64,000 bases of DNA, from the NCBI GenBank assembly GCA_947626415.1, contig CANQSA010000002.1, forward strand, positions 62,001 to 126,000, in the 5' to 3' direction. Shown here piece after piece: positions 33,444 to 42,947 of the stretch. The position numbers and the translations under genes are program-made. Every line of letters begins with the position of its first letter. Positions within the stretch are counted from its first letter, which is position 1. Under the pieces are notes generated by a model that worked only from the letters and a program-made list of their open reading frames with translations, had not been told where the DNA came from and made no database searches. This DNA comes from an uncultured Lachnospiraceae bacterium (GTDB taxonomy: Bacteria; Bacillota; Clostridia; Lachnospirales; Lachnospiraceae).

Positions 33444-34670
33444 ATGACTTACATTAAAAGAAGTCTCGAAAAAAAGATCATAGAAATCAACAAAGAATAC
33501 GCTTGCATTCTGCTAACCGGTCCGCGCCAGGTCGGAAAATCGACCATGCTGCAGCATCTGATGGAAGGCAGCAGCCGGAACAGAGTAACACTCGATAATA
33601 TGGAGGAGCGCAGACTGGCAAAGACCGATCCTGCGCTGTTTCTGGAAATTCATTCCGCTCCGGTATTGATCGATGAAGTACAGTATGCGCCGGAACTTTT
33701 TTCCTATATTAAGATCAAGGTCGATGAAGGCGCAGCTCCCGGCTCCTACTGGCTTACGGGATCACAGGCGTTTCGACTGATGGATCTGGCGAGAGAATCT
33801 CTGGCGGGACGCACGGCGATCATTCACATGTCGGCTTTGTCGCAAAATGAATTGTACGGCGACAGTGAAACAGAGCCATTTACGGTTAAGATGGATGCGC
33901 TCCATGCTCGTAAAGCCCACCTTGCTCCATGCTCTGCGGCTGAGATGTATGAACGTATCTGGCACGGCGCTATGCCGGGACACCGAAGCGGAAAATACAC
34001 GGATCGGGATGTATTTTACAGCTCCTATATCCAAACATATATTGACCGCGATGTTTCAGATATGATCCCGGGCGTGGATAAACTGCTGTATGCCGATTTC
34101 ATTCGTGCAGCCGCCTGCCGCGCCGGGCAAATGCTCAATATCCACGATATTGCACAGGACGTAGGCGTTTCCGACGATACCGCTAAGCGTTGGCTCACGG
34201 TCATGGAGAAATCCGGTGTTATTTTCTACCTGCGCCCTTACTCTAATAACCTGCTCAAACGTACAATCAAAACGCCGAAAATGTATTTCTTTGATACAGG
34301 GCTGGTTGCCTATCTGACCAAATATTCAAGCCCCGAGATTTTAATGAACGGCGCAATCAACGGCGCAATCCTCGAAAACTATGCGGCAGCGGAAATCATA
34401 AAGACGTATCACAACGATGCGAAAGAATGCAATTTCCATTACTATCGGGATAAAGAATCAAACGAGATTGACCTTGTAATCGAGAGTGACGGCGAAACGC
34501 ATCCGCTTGAAATCAAAAAATCATCCAATCCCGGTTCGGAGCCTGCAAGTACGTTTAAGATACTTGACAAGGGCTCCTTACCGCGCGGCACGGGTGCGAT
34601 TCTCTGCCTCAGAGAGGAATTGACGGCGATTGACCGCAAGGCTTATATCATCCCCATTTGGATGATTTAA
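33444..34670 (+). CDS. AAA+ ATP-binding protein with DUF4143 domain
   Basis: A 408-residue protein. Walker A GPRQVGKST is at ~26-34 and a Walker-B-like VLIDEVQ near 75. A middle region with a winged-helix-like segment (IHDIAQDVGVSDDTAKRWLTVME near 230) is followed by a C-terminal DUF4143 part with a PD-(D/E)xK-like signature (EIDLVIES...HPLEIKKS near 345-365). Proteins of this type are common in clostridial accessory regions; their function is poorly known. The start at 33444 follows AGAGGTGATG, and an earlier in-frame start lacks an SD. Its 3' end overlaps the convergent arabinofuranosidase gene by 23 bp. Confidence 0.82.
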   Translation: MTYIKRSLEKKIIEINKEYACILLTGPRQVGKSTMLQHLMEGSSRNRVTLDNMEERRLAKTDPALFLEIHSAPVLIDEVQYAPELFSYIKIKVDEGAAPGSYWLTGSQAFRLMDLARESLAGRTAIIHMSALSQNELYGDSETEPFTVKMDALHARKAHLAPCSAAEMYERIWHGAMPGHRSGKYTDRDVFYSSYIQTYIDRDVSDMIPGVDKLLYADFIRAAACRAGQMLNIHDIAQDVGVSDDTAKRWLTVMEKSGVIFYLRPYSNNLLKRTIKTPKMYFFDTGLVAYLTKYSSPEILMNGAINGAILENYAAAEIIKTYHNDAKECNFHYYRDKESNEIDLVIESDGETHPLEIKKSSNPGSEPASTFKILDKGSLPRGTGAILCLREELTAIDRKAYIIPIWMI

Positions 34671-36741
34671 ATACCAAAACCCGGAAGCTATACGCCGGCA
34701 GCTTCACTTCCCCAACTGTCTCCGGACCCTCTGTGATTTCGGGTACTAATGTCTCCGGTGCTCCGATCCTGTTGTAAACTGCCGGATCTGCTTTCAGGTC
34801 CACGGTCTTTATACACCGATAATCCGATACGCTGAAATCCGTGCCGGTCAGCGTCACAGCCTTTTCCGTATCTCCGGCGTTTACCAGTTTCACATACAGC
34901 ACGCTGCCGTCGTCCGAAGCGGTTACGCTGCAGTATACCTTCTCCTGCGCTTCCGCCGCTGCGTCCAGCCCGGTATCCGCATGCAGAGTCCTCGTTCCCC
35001 GATAAAGGCTGTAGGCCTGCTGTACATAATAGCTCGGCGTTCCGTATGCGGATTTCCCGTTAAACCAGATCAGGTTGGGCGACCACTGCGCATAGCCCAG
35101 CCGTGCAAACAGCGGTGCGTAAGAGGCCAGTACCACCACATCCGCATTGCGTTCTACGCCGGTCAGAAATGCCGCTTCCGCCAGTCCCGCTTCCCAGTTA
35201 TTGGTCTGCGGCTGGTTCATGCCGCCCGCGCCGGGCACATGCGCCGCATATTCGCCGGAAAATACCTTAACGCTGCGGTCATAGTGATCGTAAAAATGTA
35301 CGTTGTCATACATCCATTTCGGGCGTACATAATAGTGTTCATCCACCGCATACACAAAATTTTTCTTAACGGCTGCTGCCGGACGAATCCAGTTCCAGGC
35401 GTCCCGATAGTGCTCACTCTTCACATCCGGTCCTGCCGAACCGATCAGTTTGATATCCGGATAGACGTCATGAATCGCCTGCTCAAACATCTCATACCGG
35501 GTAAAGAAATCTACCTGTTCCGTCTGCCACTGTTCATTGCCGATTCCGAGGTACTCCAGGCCAAACGGCTCCGGATGTCCCATCGCAGCCCGGACAGCAC
35601 CCCATTTTCCGTCCGCCGGTTCATTGGCGAAGGCAATCAGATCCAGCGCGTCCTGAATATACTGCTGCATCTCGGGACTATCTGTTTCCACCCATTCATG
35701 ACACATAAACTGGCAGCCGATTCCCACATTCATAACCGGAAGCGGCTTCGCGCCCAGATATTCGCACAACAGAAAATACTCATAATATCCTACGCCATAA
35801 GTCTGCCCATAATGCGCGTAAGAACCCGAAAATCCGAAATCACTGCTGTTGTTGTGCACAGCCCAGCGATTCCAGTTAAACTTCCGTTCCTCCGGTCTGC
35901 CCAAAGTCAGTTTCCACTGATACCGGTTCGCAAGACCGTTGCCTTCCACGATACAGCCGCCCGGAAACCGGATAAATCCCGGTTTCAGACCCTGCAGCAA
36001 TTCCACCAGATCCCTGCGGAAAATGCCCAATACAGCGTCTTCCGGTATCATGGAGAACTGGTCAAACGCAATTGTCCCTTCTTCACTCAGCGACACCACA
36101 AAATCAGCATGATCTGCATCCTTTTGGGCCTGCAGCGTCACCGTATATTTCTTCCATACGGAACCTGCCCGGTTCCCGCTGCTCTCATCCTGTTCCAGCT
36201 GCGTATTTACGTCAGCCGGCTCCGTTTCCTGCGCGGTCACCGCAAACTCCGCAGCCTCGCCGTCCCGGTCCAGATTCACGGATGCCTCCGCCAGTGTTTC
36301 TCCATATTTTACAACGGAAACCGTAACCTCCGCCTGTCCTTCGATGGGTCTTGCGTAAAAGGAAACTGTATACTTCATATCTTTCTTTAAATAGATGCCG
36401 TCATACGCTTTATTGGTAAACGCGGGCTTCGGTCCTCTGCCGGTAAATACCAGATAATGGGGATTCACATCATTTAACGGCTGCTTCCCGTGATACCGCA
36501 GACTGGAACCGTAACTTTCCGTTTCATATACGGACCATCCGTAACCGCCGTCATAGATCGCGCGATAATCGTCCTTATCTCCCATCGCCAATACGGCTTC
36601 AAAATTGCGGTTTTCCAACATTTCCGCATGCAGGCCGCCGTCCAGCCCGTAATTGATATCTTCGAAGAATAAGCCAAACATATCCTTTGCCACAGGCTTA
36701 CTGTTCTCTTTTGTAATGGAAACTGTAAGATTCTTATTCAT
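34648..36741 (-). CDS. alpha-L-arabinofuranosidase, GH51
   Basis: A 697-residue intracellular enzyme (no signal peptide) that releases terminal arabinofuranose from arabino-oligosaccharides. The N-terminus has FGLFFEDINYGLDGGLHAEMLENR near residue 24. A carbohydrate-binding-like insert is at ~100-245, the catalytic acid/base Glu is in GIGNEQW, and the nucleophile Glu is in FSGEYAAH. The alpha-L-AF C-terminal domain runs from ~500. The start at 36741 follows AGAGGTG; the frame is open a further 168 bp upstream inside the amylase gene but lacks an SD. It lies 8 bp after the GH13 gene. The last six residues (KSSKWG) are encoded in the overlap with the convergent ATPase gene. Confidence 0.9.
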   Translation of the reverse strand: MNKNLTVSITKENSKPVAKDMFGLFFEDINYGLDGGLHAEMLENRNFEAVLAMGDKDDYRAIYDGGYGWSVYETESYGSSLRYHGKQPLNDVNPHYLVFTGRGPKPAFTNKAYDGIYLKKDMKYTVSFYARPIEGQAEVTVSVVKYGETLAEASVNLDRDGEAAEFAVTAQETEPADVNTQLEQDESSGNRAGSVWKKYTVTLQAQKDADHADFVVSLSEEGTIAFDQFSMIPEDAVLGIFRRDLVELLQGLKPGFIRFPGGCIVEGNGLANRYQWKLTLGRPEERKFNWNRWAVHNNSSDFGFSGSYAHYGQTYGVGYYEYFLLCEYLGAKPLPVMNVGIGCQFMCHEWVETDSPEMQQYIQDALDLIAFANEPADGKWGAVRAAMGHPEPFGLEYLGIGNEQWQTEQVDFFTRYEMFEQAIHDVYPDIKLIGSAGPDVKSEHYRDAWNWIRPAAAVKKNFVYAVDEHYYVRPKWMYDNVHFYDHYDRSVKVFSGEYAAHVPGAGGMNQPQTNNWEAGLAEAAFLTGVERNADVVVLASYAPLFARLGYAQWSPNLIWFNGKSAYGTPSYYVQQAYSLYRGTRTLHADTGLDAAAEAQEKVYCSVTASDDGSVLYVKLVNAGDTEKAVTLTGTDFSVSDYRCIKTVDLKADPAVYNRIGAPETLVPEITEGPETVGEVKLPAYSFRVLVFKSSKWG

Positions 36742-36749
36742 AAACACCT

Positions 36750-38792
36750 CTAATTCTTCATTCTGAAAATCGCCGCGCAGTGTGCCGGCAGCGTCACTTC
36801 CAGATATCCGTCTGCAACCGTATACGGGACTTTTCCGACATTGTACAGGTTTTCGTCCGTCAGCATAATCCGTTCCATGATACTGCCGTCCGGAATATTG
36901 GCCCGCCATACCGGGATCCGGAACGGAAAGGCGTCCGGATTGTGATTGATCGCCGTTACCAGGCGATTGTCTCCCAGGAATCTGCCGAATACCAGCGTTC
37001 CGTTCGGAGAAGTCGGCAGTCCGACAAAAGCGCCCACTTTCAGCGCCGGATTCTCCCTGTGGATCCGGATCGCGTCACGGTAAAACTCAATCAGTTCCAG
37101 ATCTTCGTGTCCCCACGGATAGGTTCGCCGGTTGTCCGGGTCTGTCCAGCCGCATACGCCCGCTTCGTCTCCGTAATATAACGTCGGCGCGCCGGGCCAG
37201 GTCATCTGTACGATCACAGCCTGTTTGAACACACCTTTATCGATATTCTGTCCGGCCGCTTCCGGCCCTACGGTCGCGGTCCTTCCCACAAGACCGTTTG
37301 TTCTGGTTAAAAACCGGGAGTGGTCATGGTTAGAGAGCTGGTTCATCTCCGTCACAATGCTGATATACTGCTTTCCCGTCATATTTTCCATCATCATGTG
37401 GTTAAAGGCCGCCGTATTCCCGATCAGGAATTCCTGCCGTTCATCACTATGCTTCTCCATGCCGGTCAGGAACCAGGACAGCGGCTCCATAAACGCGTCA
37501 TAGTTCATGATGCTGTCCCACTGATTGCCGGTCAGCCATCTTCTGGGATCGCCGTAGTGCTCCGCCAGAATGATTGCATTGGGATTGGCTTCCTTCACAT
37601 TCTTTCTGAAGTCCTTCCAGAACTCGTGGTTAAACAGCTTGGAAAAGCCCAGATCCGCTGCTACGTCCAGCCGCCAGCCGTCCACATTATAAGGCGGCGA
37701 GACCCATTTCCTCGCAACCCGCATAATATAGTCATATAATTCTTTGGAACCTTCATAATTGAGCTTCGGCAGGGTATCATGTCCCCACCAGCCGTCATAT
37801 CCCGCGTTATACGGCCAATTCTCCTGATGGAACAGGAAAAAGTCATGATACGGGCTGTCCTCCGCTACATAGGCGCCTTTCTCATAGTCTTCCGCATTTT
37901 CATAAATGCATTCCCGATCCATCCACTTATTAAAAGATCCGCAGTGATTGAATACGCCGTCTAAGATCACTTTCATGCCGCGCTTGTGAATTTCTTCCAC
38001 TACATGGGCAAAAAAGGCATTGCTGGCTTCCAGATTCTTCTTATTGGTCACCCGATTGATATAGCGGGTCGCGTGTCGGTTATCCTGATCGCCGTCCGCA
38101 AGCAGCGCGCCCTCATCTTCCACGATCTTCCCGAAGTGCGGATCGATATAGTCGTAATCCTGGATGTCGTACTTATGGTTGGACGGGGAGACAAACAGCG
38201 GATTAAAATAGATCACTTCCACGCCCAGCTTCTCCAGATAGTCCAGCTTATCCAGAACGCCCTGCAGATCGCCGCCGTAAAATTCCCGGACGCCCATCGC
38301 CGCCGGGTATTTATCCCAGTCCGTCACCTGCTGTACATGCTCTCCGATATAGCTGTACTCATTGGTCAGCACATCATTGGTCCGGTCGCCGTTGCAGAAC
38401 CGGTCCAGAAAGATCTGGTACATGACCGCGCCCTTCGCCCAGTCCGGCGTATGAAATCCCGGCGTGATCTCAAATTCAAACTTCCCCGTAAACTGCGTAT
38501 GACCGCCTGCCATATCGTAATAACAGACGTCATCGCCTTTGATCACTTTAAAATGAAATACGATCCTTCTCGTATCCAGGGGATATTCGATCCCATAATA
38601 TGTAAAGAGCGTGTCTCTGCGCACAAACTGCATCCGCCGCTCCCTGTAATTCTCACAGAAATAAACTTCATCCGCATCATCTCTGGCAGTACGGAACAAC
38701 AGCTTTACGGTTCCGTTCACCTCCGGCTCTACCGGCGTTGTAAATTCTGAAGAGCCGTCATAAAAGAGGGCCTCCCGATTGATCGTCTCCAT
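36750..38792 (-). CDS. GH13 alpha-glucan hydrolase (neopullulanase/cyclomaltodextrinase-like)
   Basis: A 680-residue protein without signal peptide. The N-terminal CBM34-like beta domain (~1-115) is typical of neopullulanases and maltogenic amylases. The GH13 catalytic regions follow in order: DGVFNH, GWRLDVA (nucleophile Asp), ILAEHYGDP (acid/base Glu) and SNHDHSR. It should act on imported maltodextrins in the cytoplasm. First gene of a two-gene operon with the GH51 enzyme; CGGAGGA SD. Confidence 0.88.
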   Translation of the reverse strand: METINREALFYDGSSEFTTPVEPEVNGTVKLLFRTARDDADEVYFCENYRERRMQFVRRDTLFTYYGIEYPLDTRRIVFHFKVIKGDDVCYYDMAGGHTQFTGKFEFEITPGFHTPDWAKGAVMYQIFLDRFCNGDRTNDVLTNEYSYIGEHVQQVTDWDKYPAAMGVREFYGGDLQGVLDKLDYLEKLGVEVIYFNPLFVSPSNHKYDIQDYDYIDPHFGKIVEDEGALLADGDQDNRHATRYINRVTNKKNLEASNAFFAHVVEEIHKRGMKVILDGVFNHCGSFNKWMDRECIYENAEDYEKGAYVAEDSPYHDFFLFHQENWPYNAGYDGWWGHDTLPKLNYEGSKELYDYIMRVARKWVSPPYNVDGWRLDVAADLGFSKLFNHEFWKDFRKNVKEANPNAIILAEHYGDPRRWLTGNQWDSIMNYDAFMEPLSWFLTGMEKHSDERQEFLIGNTAAFNHMMMENMTGKQYISIVTEMNQLSNHDHSRFLTRTNGLVGRTATVGPEAAGQNIDKGVFKQAVIVQMTWPGAPTLYYGDEAGVCGWTDPDNRRTYPWGHEDLELIEFYRDAIRIHRENPALKVGAFVGLPTSPNGTLVFGRFLGDNRLVTAINHNPDAFPFRIPVWRANIPDGSIMERIMLTDENLYNVGKVPYTVADGYLEVTLPAHCAAIFRMKN

Positions 38793-38840
38793 AAAAATCC
38801 TCCGTTTTGAAGCATTTTATTTTGTTCATATATGTTAACT

Positions 38841-38869
38841 ATCGTATCATAATCAGGGGTTTTTTTCAA
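38841..38869 (-). promoter_or_regulatory. Promoter of the GH13-GH51 operon
   Basis: On the minus strand TTGAAA (38869-38864), 17 bp, TACGAT (38846-38841). Just downstream is an imperfect palindrome GTTAACATATATGAAC (about 38825-38840), placed as an operator for a repressor would be; this second point is inference. Confidence 0.5.
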
Positions 38870-38878
38870 TAGAAAAGT

Positions 38879-38910
38879 AAAACGGACAGCTGCTACATGC
38901 TGTCCGTTTT
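38879..38910 (-). terminator. Terminator of ftsH and of the candidate small RNA
   Basis: A perfect 12-bp stem AAAACGGACAGC/GCTGTCCGTTTT with an 8-nt loop. The stem itself supplies the A- and T-runs, so it can work in both directions. Confidence 0.75.
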
Positions 38911-39041
38911 GGAGAAGGTATTTCGTTTTCTTATAGGGTGTAGCAAAAACTATATAATGTATTGGGGGGTTTTACAATACATATTGTAACATGGGTTCAA
39001 GAAAAAGTGTGCACAAAGTTACTGATTTTAAAAATTTCTTT
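38879..39041 (-). ncRNA. Candidate small RNA in the ftsH 3' region
   Basis: A promoter (39076-39048) and a strong terminator bracket about 165 nt with no ORF behind an SD. The predicted RNA contains a hairpin GUAUUG-UAAAACCCCC-CAAUAC (38980-38959). Its loop exposes a run of C residues, a feature of Gram-positive small RNAs that pair with SD sequences. An AU-rich 5' half also carries a GCACAA/TTGTGC pair. Not recognised as a known family. Confidence 0.45.
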
Positions 39042-39047
39042 TTGTGC

Positions 39048-39076
39048 ATTATCACGAGTAAATTTTTACCGGTCAA
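39048..39076 (-). promoter_or_regulatory. SigA-type promoter in the ftsH 3' untranslated region
   Basis: On the minus strand TTGACC (39076-39071), 17-bp spacer, GATAAT (39053-39048). It lies ~50 bp after the ftsH stop codon and points towards the candidate small RNA. Confidence 0.6.
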
Positions 39077-39128
39077 CAAAACGCACAAGTTTTTTCTTTT
39101 TTGACGTGTGATTTTTTACACATATGTT

Positions 39129-40937
39129 TCACACAGCCGGTGCGAACAGTGCCTCAAACTCTTCCTGATAGATCTTCTCTTTTTCCAGAAGAAGATCCGC
39201 GCAGCGGTACAGAACGGATTCGTTCTCCTTGATCACTGCTTTGGCCTTTTCATAGCATTCGCTTACAATGCGCTTTACTTCTTCATCGATAATGGTTGCC
39301 GTACTCTCGCCATAGCTTCTGGTATGCCCCAGATCTCTGCCGATAAATACTTCATCCGCGTTTTCGTCATAGTTGATCATACCCAAACGGTCTGACATTC
39401 CGTACTGCGTCACCATGGCTTTGGCAATCGAAGTCGCCTGCTTGATATCCTGGGAGGCGCCGGTAGTGATATCGTCCAATACCAGTTCTTCCGCGATCCG
39501 TCCGCCCAGGCTCACCATGATCTCCTGCAGCATCCGGCCCTTTGTATTAAACATTTCATCCTTTTCCGGAAGCGGCATGGTATAGCCTGCCGCGCCCATA
39601 CCGGTCGGGATAATGGAAATCGTATGCACCGGCGGCGTATCCGGCAGCTTATGGAACAGAATCGCATGCCCTGCTTCATGGAACGCCGTAATCCGCTTAT
39701 CCTTTTCGGAAATGACCTTGCTCTTCTTCTCAACGCCGATCCCCAGCTTTACAAAAGCACGGTTGATATCGTCCTGGTTCAGATACGCCCGCTGATTCTT
39801 GGCTGCGAGGATGGCCGCTTCATTCAGCAGATTCTCCAGATCCGCGCCTGTCATGCCGGCCGAGGTTCTGGCGATCTCACCCAGATCGACATCTTCACCC
39901 AGCGGTTTATTCTTTGCGTGAACATTTAAAATCTCTTCTCTGCCGCGCACATCCGGTCTGTTTACGACAACCTTCCGGTCGAACCGTCCCGGACGCAGGA
40001 TCGCGGGATCCAGAATATCCACGCGGTTTGTGGCTGCCAGCATGATGATTCCTTCGTTGACGCCAAATCCGTCCATCTCTACCAGCAGCTGGTTCAATGT
40101 CTGCTCCCGTTCGTCATGGCCGCCGCCCATACCGGTTCCGCGCCGTCTCGCTACGGCGTCAATCTCATCGATGAATACGATACACGGAGAGCTTTTCTTC
40201 GCTTCCTCAAACAGATCCCGGACTCTGGACGCGCCCACGCCCACGAACATTTCCACAAAATCGGAACCGGAAATGCTTAAGAACGGTACGCCTGCCTCTC
40301 CGGCGATCGCTTTCGCCAGCAGGGTCTTGCCGGTTCCCGGAGGTCCTTCCAACAATACGCCCTTGGGAATCCTGGCCCCGACGTCGATATATTTCTTCGG
40401 ATTCTTTAAGAAATCTACGATCTCTTCCAGTTCTTCTTTCTCTTCATGCAGGCCGGCAACATTTTTAAACGTCACCTTTTTTCCCATATCGGTATATACC
40501 TTGGCGCGGCTCTTGCCGAAATTCATCATCTTATTGCCGCCGGCGCCGCCTGTGCTCATCATGGAGAAAATAAAGATGATCGTGATCGCCACAATGATAA
40601 ACGGCAGGATCGTGGTCAGAAATACACTGTCCCGGTCCACATCTTCAATGATCGGATCGATATCCAGCTTTTCCAGATCTGCCTGAACCTTATCGATATC
40701 CGTTACATACAGCATCTTTTTCTCATCCGCGTACTGAATGACCAGAACGCCGGTGGGAATCTCCTTATTCGGGGTGATCGTCACCTCTTTTACCTGTCCC
40801 GCTTCCGCGTCCGCAAGGAAATCCTGATACCGATAATTCTTATCCTGTCCGCTGATCGCGGAAACCAGGAAGAAGATTACCAGAAACGCTATGATAATCG
40901 CTGTATAGATTCCCATGCCTCTCATCTGTTTCTTCAA
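39129..40937 (-). CDS. ftsH: ATP-dependent zinc metalloprotease FtsH
   Basis: A 602-residue membrane protease. Two transmembrane helices (~10-30 and ~106-127) flank a short extracytoplasmic domain. The AAA+ domain has Walker A GPPGTGKT at 198-205, Walker [10 protein letters not shown] near 253 and the SRH GRFDRK near 318. The peptidase has the zinc motif HEAGH at 420-424 and the third-ligand region [14 protein letters not shown]. It degrades misfolded membrane and regulatory proteins. The order tilS-hpt-ftsH downstream of spoIIE matches the conserved Firmicutes cluster. It is followed by a 3' UTR holding an internal promoter and terminator. Confidence 0.97.
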   Translation of the reverse strand: MKKQMRGMGIYTAIIIAFLVIFFLVSAISGQDKNYRYQDFLADAEAGQVKEVTITPNKEIPTGVLVIQYADEKKMLYVTDIDKVQADLEKLDIDPIIEDVDRDSVFLTTILPFIIVAITIIFIFSMMSTGGAGGNKMMNFGKSRAKVYTDMGKKVTFKNVAGLHEEKEELEEIVDFLKNPKKYIDVGARIPKGVLLEGPPGTGKTLLAKAIAGEAGVPFLSISGSDFVEMFVGVGASRVRDLFEEAKKSSPCIVFIDEIDAVARRRGTGMGGGHDEREQTLNQLLVEMDGFGVNEGIIMLAATNRVDILDPAILRPGRFDRKVVVNRPDVRGREEILNVHAKNKPLGEDVDLGEIARTSAGMTGADLENLLNEAAILAAKNQRAYLNQDDINRAFVKLGIGVEKKSKVISEKDKRITAFHEAGHAILFHKLPDTPPVHTISIIPTGMGAAGYTMPLPEKDEMFNTKGRMLQEIMVSLGGRIAEELVLDDITTGASQDIKQATSIAKAMVTQYGMSDRLGMINYDENADEVFIGRDLGHTRSYGESTATIIDEEVKRIVSECYEKAKAVIKENESVLYRCADLLLEKEKIYQEEFEALFAPAV

Positions 40938-40965
40938 AATAAATATCCTCCTTCTATTCCAGCGC

Positions 40966-41484
40966 TTACACTTCTACATATCCGATAAACGGCAGATTCC
41001 TGTGCCGCTGCGCATAGTCCAATCCATAGCCAACCACAAATACGTCCGGAATCTCATGACAGACATAGCTGATGGGCACATCAAATTCCCGCCGGTCCGG
41101 CTTGTCGAGCAGCGCGGCGATCCGAAGGCTCGCGGGCTGTCTGGCTTCCAGCATTTTCATCAGATTATAGAGCGTCCTGCCCGAATCGATGATGTCCTCT
41201 ACGATCAGCACGTCTTTCCCTTTGATGCTTTCGTCTAAATCCTTGACAATTCTTACGCGTCCTATACTCTCTGTTTCATCTCCGTAACTGGAAACGGCCA
41301 TAAAATCCATGGAAACCGGTATGGTGATCCGTTTTGCCAGTTCACACATAAAAAATACGCCGCCCTTTAAAATACAGATCAGATGTATATTCCTGCCCGC
41401 GTAATCTCTGCTGATCTGCTCGGCGATTTCTTTAATCCTGGCATTCACCTTCTCTTCCGGGATCAATACGTTAATCTTATCCAT
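40966..41484 (-). CDS. hpt: Hypoxanthine phosphoribosyltransferase
   Basis: A 172-residue PRTase of purine salvage: hypoxanthine/guanine + PRPP gives IMP/GMP. The PRPP-binding loop [14 protein letters not shown] is near residue 90, with the [14 protein letters not shown] segment near 36 and [16 protein letters not shown] near the C-terminus, all typical of bacterial Hpt. It lies 3 bp after tilS and 28 bp before ftsH, a gene order conserved from Bacillus. Confidence 0.95.
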   Translation of the reverse strand: MDKINVLIPEEKVNARIKEIAEQISRDYAGRNIHLICILKGGVFFMCELAKRITIPVSMDFMAVSSYGDETESIGRVRIVKDLDESIKGKDVLIVEDIIDSGRTLYNLMKMLEARQPASLRIAALLDKPDRREFDVPISYVCHEIPDVFVVGYGLDYAQRHRNLPFIGYVEV

Positions 41485-41487
41485 CTG

Positions 41488-42915
41488 TTATCTCTCCTGT
41501 TCCTTCATCCATTGTACTGCCAGTACACGATGGGTTTCCTCTGTTATCCTGTAATATGCGCTGATCCGATGACCGATCACCCAGAGGATATGACTGCCAT
41601 CCGCCAGTACCGGCAGGAGGGTCCGCTCCTCTGCGGGAATCTTTTCATCGATCAGATAACGCCTGAGTTTCTTTCGATCGCCGGCCTCATTGATCACCAG
41701 ATAATCACCCTTACGGGGGGACCGAATTGCCAGCGGTCTTTCTATTTTATCATAATCCAGCCATTTCGTATACATTTTTTGCGGAAGATTTTGAATTTTT
41801 TCACACTTTATCTGCAAAATAAAGTGATTTCCATGCAAATCACAGGCAAATGGACGCCCATCCGAAAGATCCGGGATGCGGATTTCTTCCTGACCGGCGG
41901 TTTTTACTTCCGATTCTTCGGCTGTCTGATCGGGTGTCTTTTCCAGTACGATCCCGTCATAAGTACGCCTTGCCGTCAGCCGATACGGCAGGCTGACCCG
42001 CCGTCCGGTCTGCTTTTCCCACAGTTTCTGCACAAGCTCCACATGCAGCGCCGAAATATCCTTTGTCTGACCTGCCAGACGGAAAAGGCATTCCCGGATC
42101 ACCCGTTTCTGAATGACCGGATGCTCCTGCCGCAGCGAATCCCTCAGCAGGACGGCGTTAGTCCCTTCTTCCTGCGCCGGCTGTCCGGTATAATGCAGCA
42201 GGGCACTGTGGGTCTGTCGGTTCAGATAATCTGCGATCTCCGCCGCCTGACTGCCAAACTCCAGGATATGCGTCTCTGCCCGCGCATTGACCTGCCGGAC
42301 CGCAGGCATCACCAGATTCCGGATCTTATTTCTTGTATAATGCAGATCCGCATTGGATTCATCCACACAAAACGGCTGATTTTTCTGTTTTAAATAGCTC
42401 TCGATCTGCGCGCGGGAAAACGGAAGCAGCGGCCGGATCAGTCCGGGGCGGTCCGATGGAATTCCCGTCATACCGTCGATCCCGGTCCCCCGAAACAGGT
42501 TATGCAGGACGGTTTCCGTATTGTCGTCCCGATTGTGCGCTACAGCCACCTTTTGAAAGCCATGCTCTCTGCACAGCCGTTCAAAAAAACGATACCGCAC
42601 CTCTCTGCCCGCTTCTTCCTCTGACTTATGCCACATGGCCGCCAGGGCAGGTACATTCTGCGTTTCCACATAGCAGGGGATTCCCAGTCCGGCGCACAAT
42701 TCTTTCACGAACTTCTGGTCTCTGCCGGCACTCTCTCCGCGGATCCCATGATTGACATGGGCGGCCGCCAGGGCGAAGGGGATCTCCTCCTGAAGCCGAT
42801 GCAGCAGCAATAACAAACAGACGGAATCTGCGCCGCCTGAAACGCCGGCCAGAATTCCGTCTCCTGCTTCTATGTAATTGTTTTTCCGCATATATGCTAA
42901 AAATTCCGTTTCCAT
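41488..42915 (-). CDS. tilS: tRNA(Ile)-lysidine synthetase TilS
   Basis: A 475-residue N-type ATP pyrophosphatase that converts C34 of the CAU-anticodon tRNA-Ile to lysidine so that it reads AUA. The PP-loop SGGADS is at ~26-31, followed by HVNHGIRGESAGRD near 60 and HNRDDNTETVLHNLFRGTG near 130, then the TilS C-terminal domains. Start chosen at ATG 42915 by similarity to the usual N-terminus. An alternative TTG at 42951 overlaps the spoIIE stop; neither has a strong SD, so the gene may depend on coupling to spoIIE. Confidence 0.93.
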   Translation of the reverse strand: METEFLAYMRKNNYIEAGDGILAGVSGGADSVCLLLLLHRLQEEIPFALAAAHVNHGIRGESAGRDQKFVKELCAGLGIPCYVETQNVPALAAMWHKSEEEAGREVRYRFFERLCREHGFQKVAVAHNRDDNTETVLHNLFRGTGIDGMTGIPSDRPGLIRPLLPFSRAQIESYLKQKNQPFCVDESNADLHYTRNKIRNLVMPAVRQVNARAETHILEFGSQAAEIADYLNRQTHSALLHYTGQPAQEEGTNAVLLRDSLRQEHPVIQKRVIRECLFRLAGQTKDISALHVELVQKLWEKQTGRRVSLPYRLTARRTYDGIVLEKTPDQTAEESEVKTAGQEEIRIPDLSDGRPFACDLHGNHFILQIKCEKIQNLPQKMYTKWLDYDKIERPLAIRSPRKGDYLVINEAGDRKKLRRYLIDEKIPAEERTLLPVLADGSHILWVIGHRISAYYRITEETHRVLAVQWMKEQER

Positions 42916-42947
42916 AAAACCGAGTTTATCACAATTATTTTGGAAAC

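Noticed and set aside
31330-34670. Integrative element ends (att repeats, integrase) around the accessory islet
   Set aside because: No integrase, transposase or matching direct repeats could be found by eye at the borders.
35000-36390. Long open frame on the plus strand opposite the arabinofuranosidase (about 470 codons)
   Set aside because: Antisense to a clear GH51 gene, no SD, basic low-information composition typical of a shadow frame.
39001-39128. Possible coding gene in the 336-bp gap after ftsH
   Set aside because: Only very short frames without SD; promoter plus terminator fit a non-coding RNA better.
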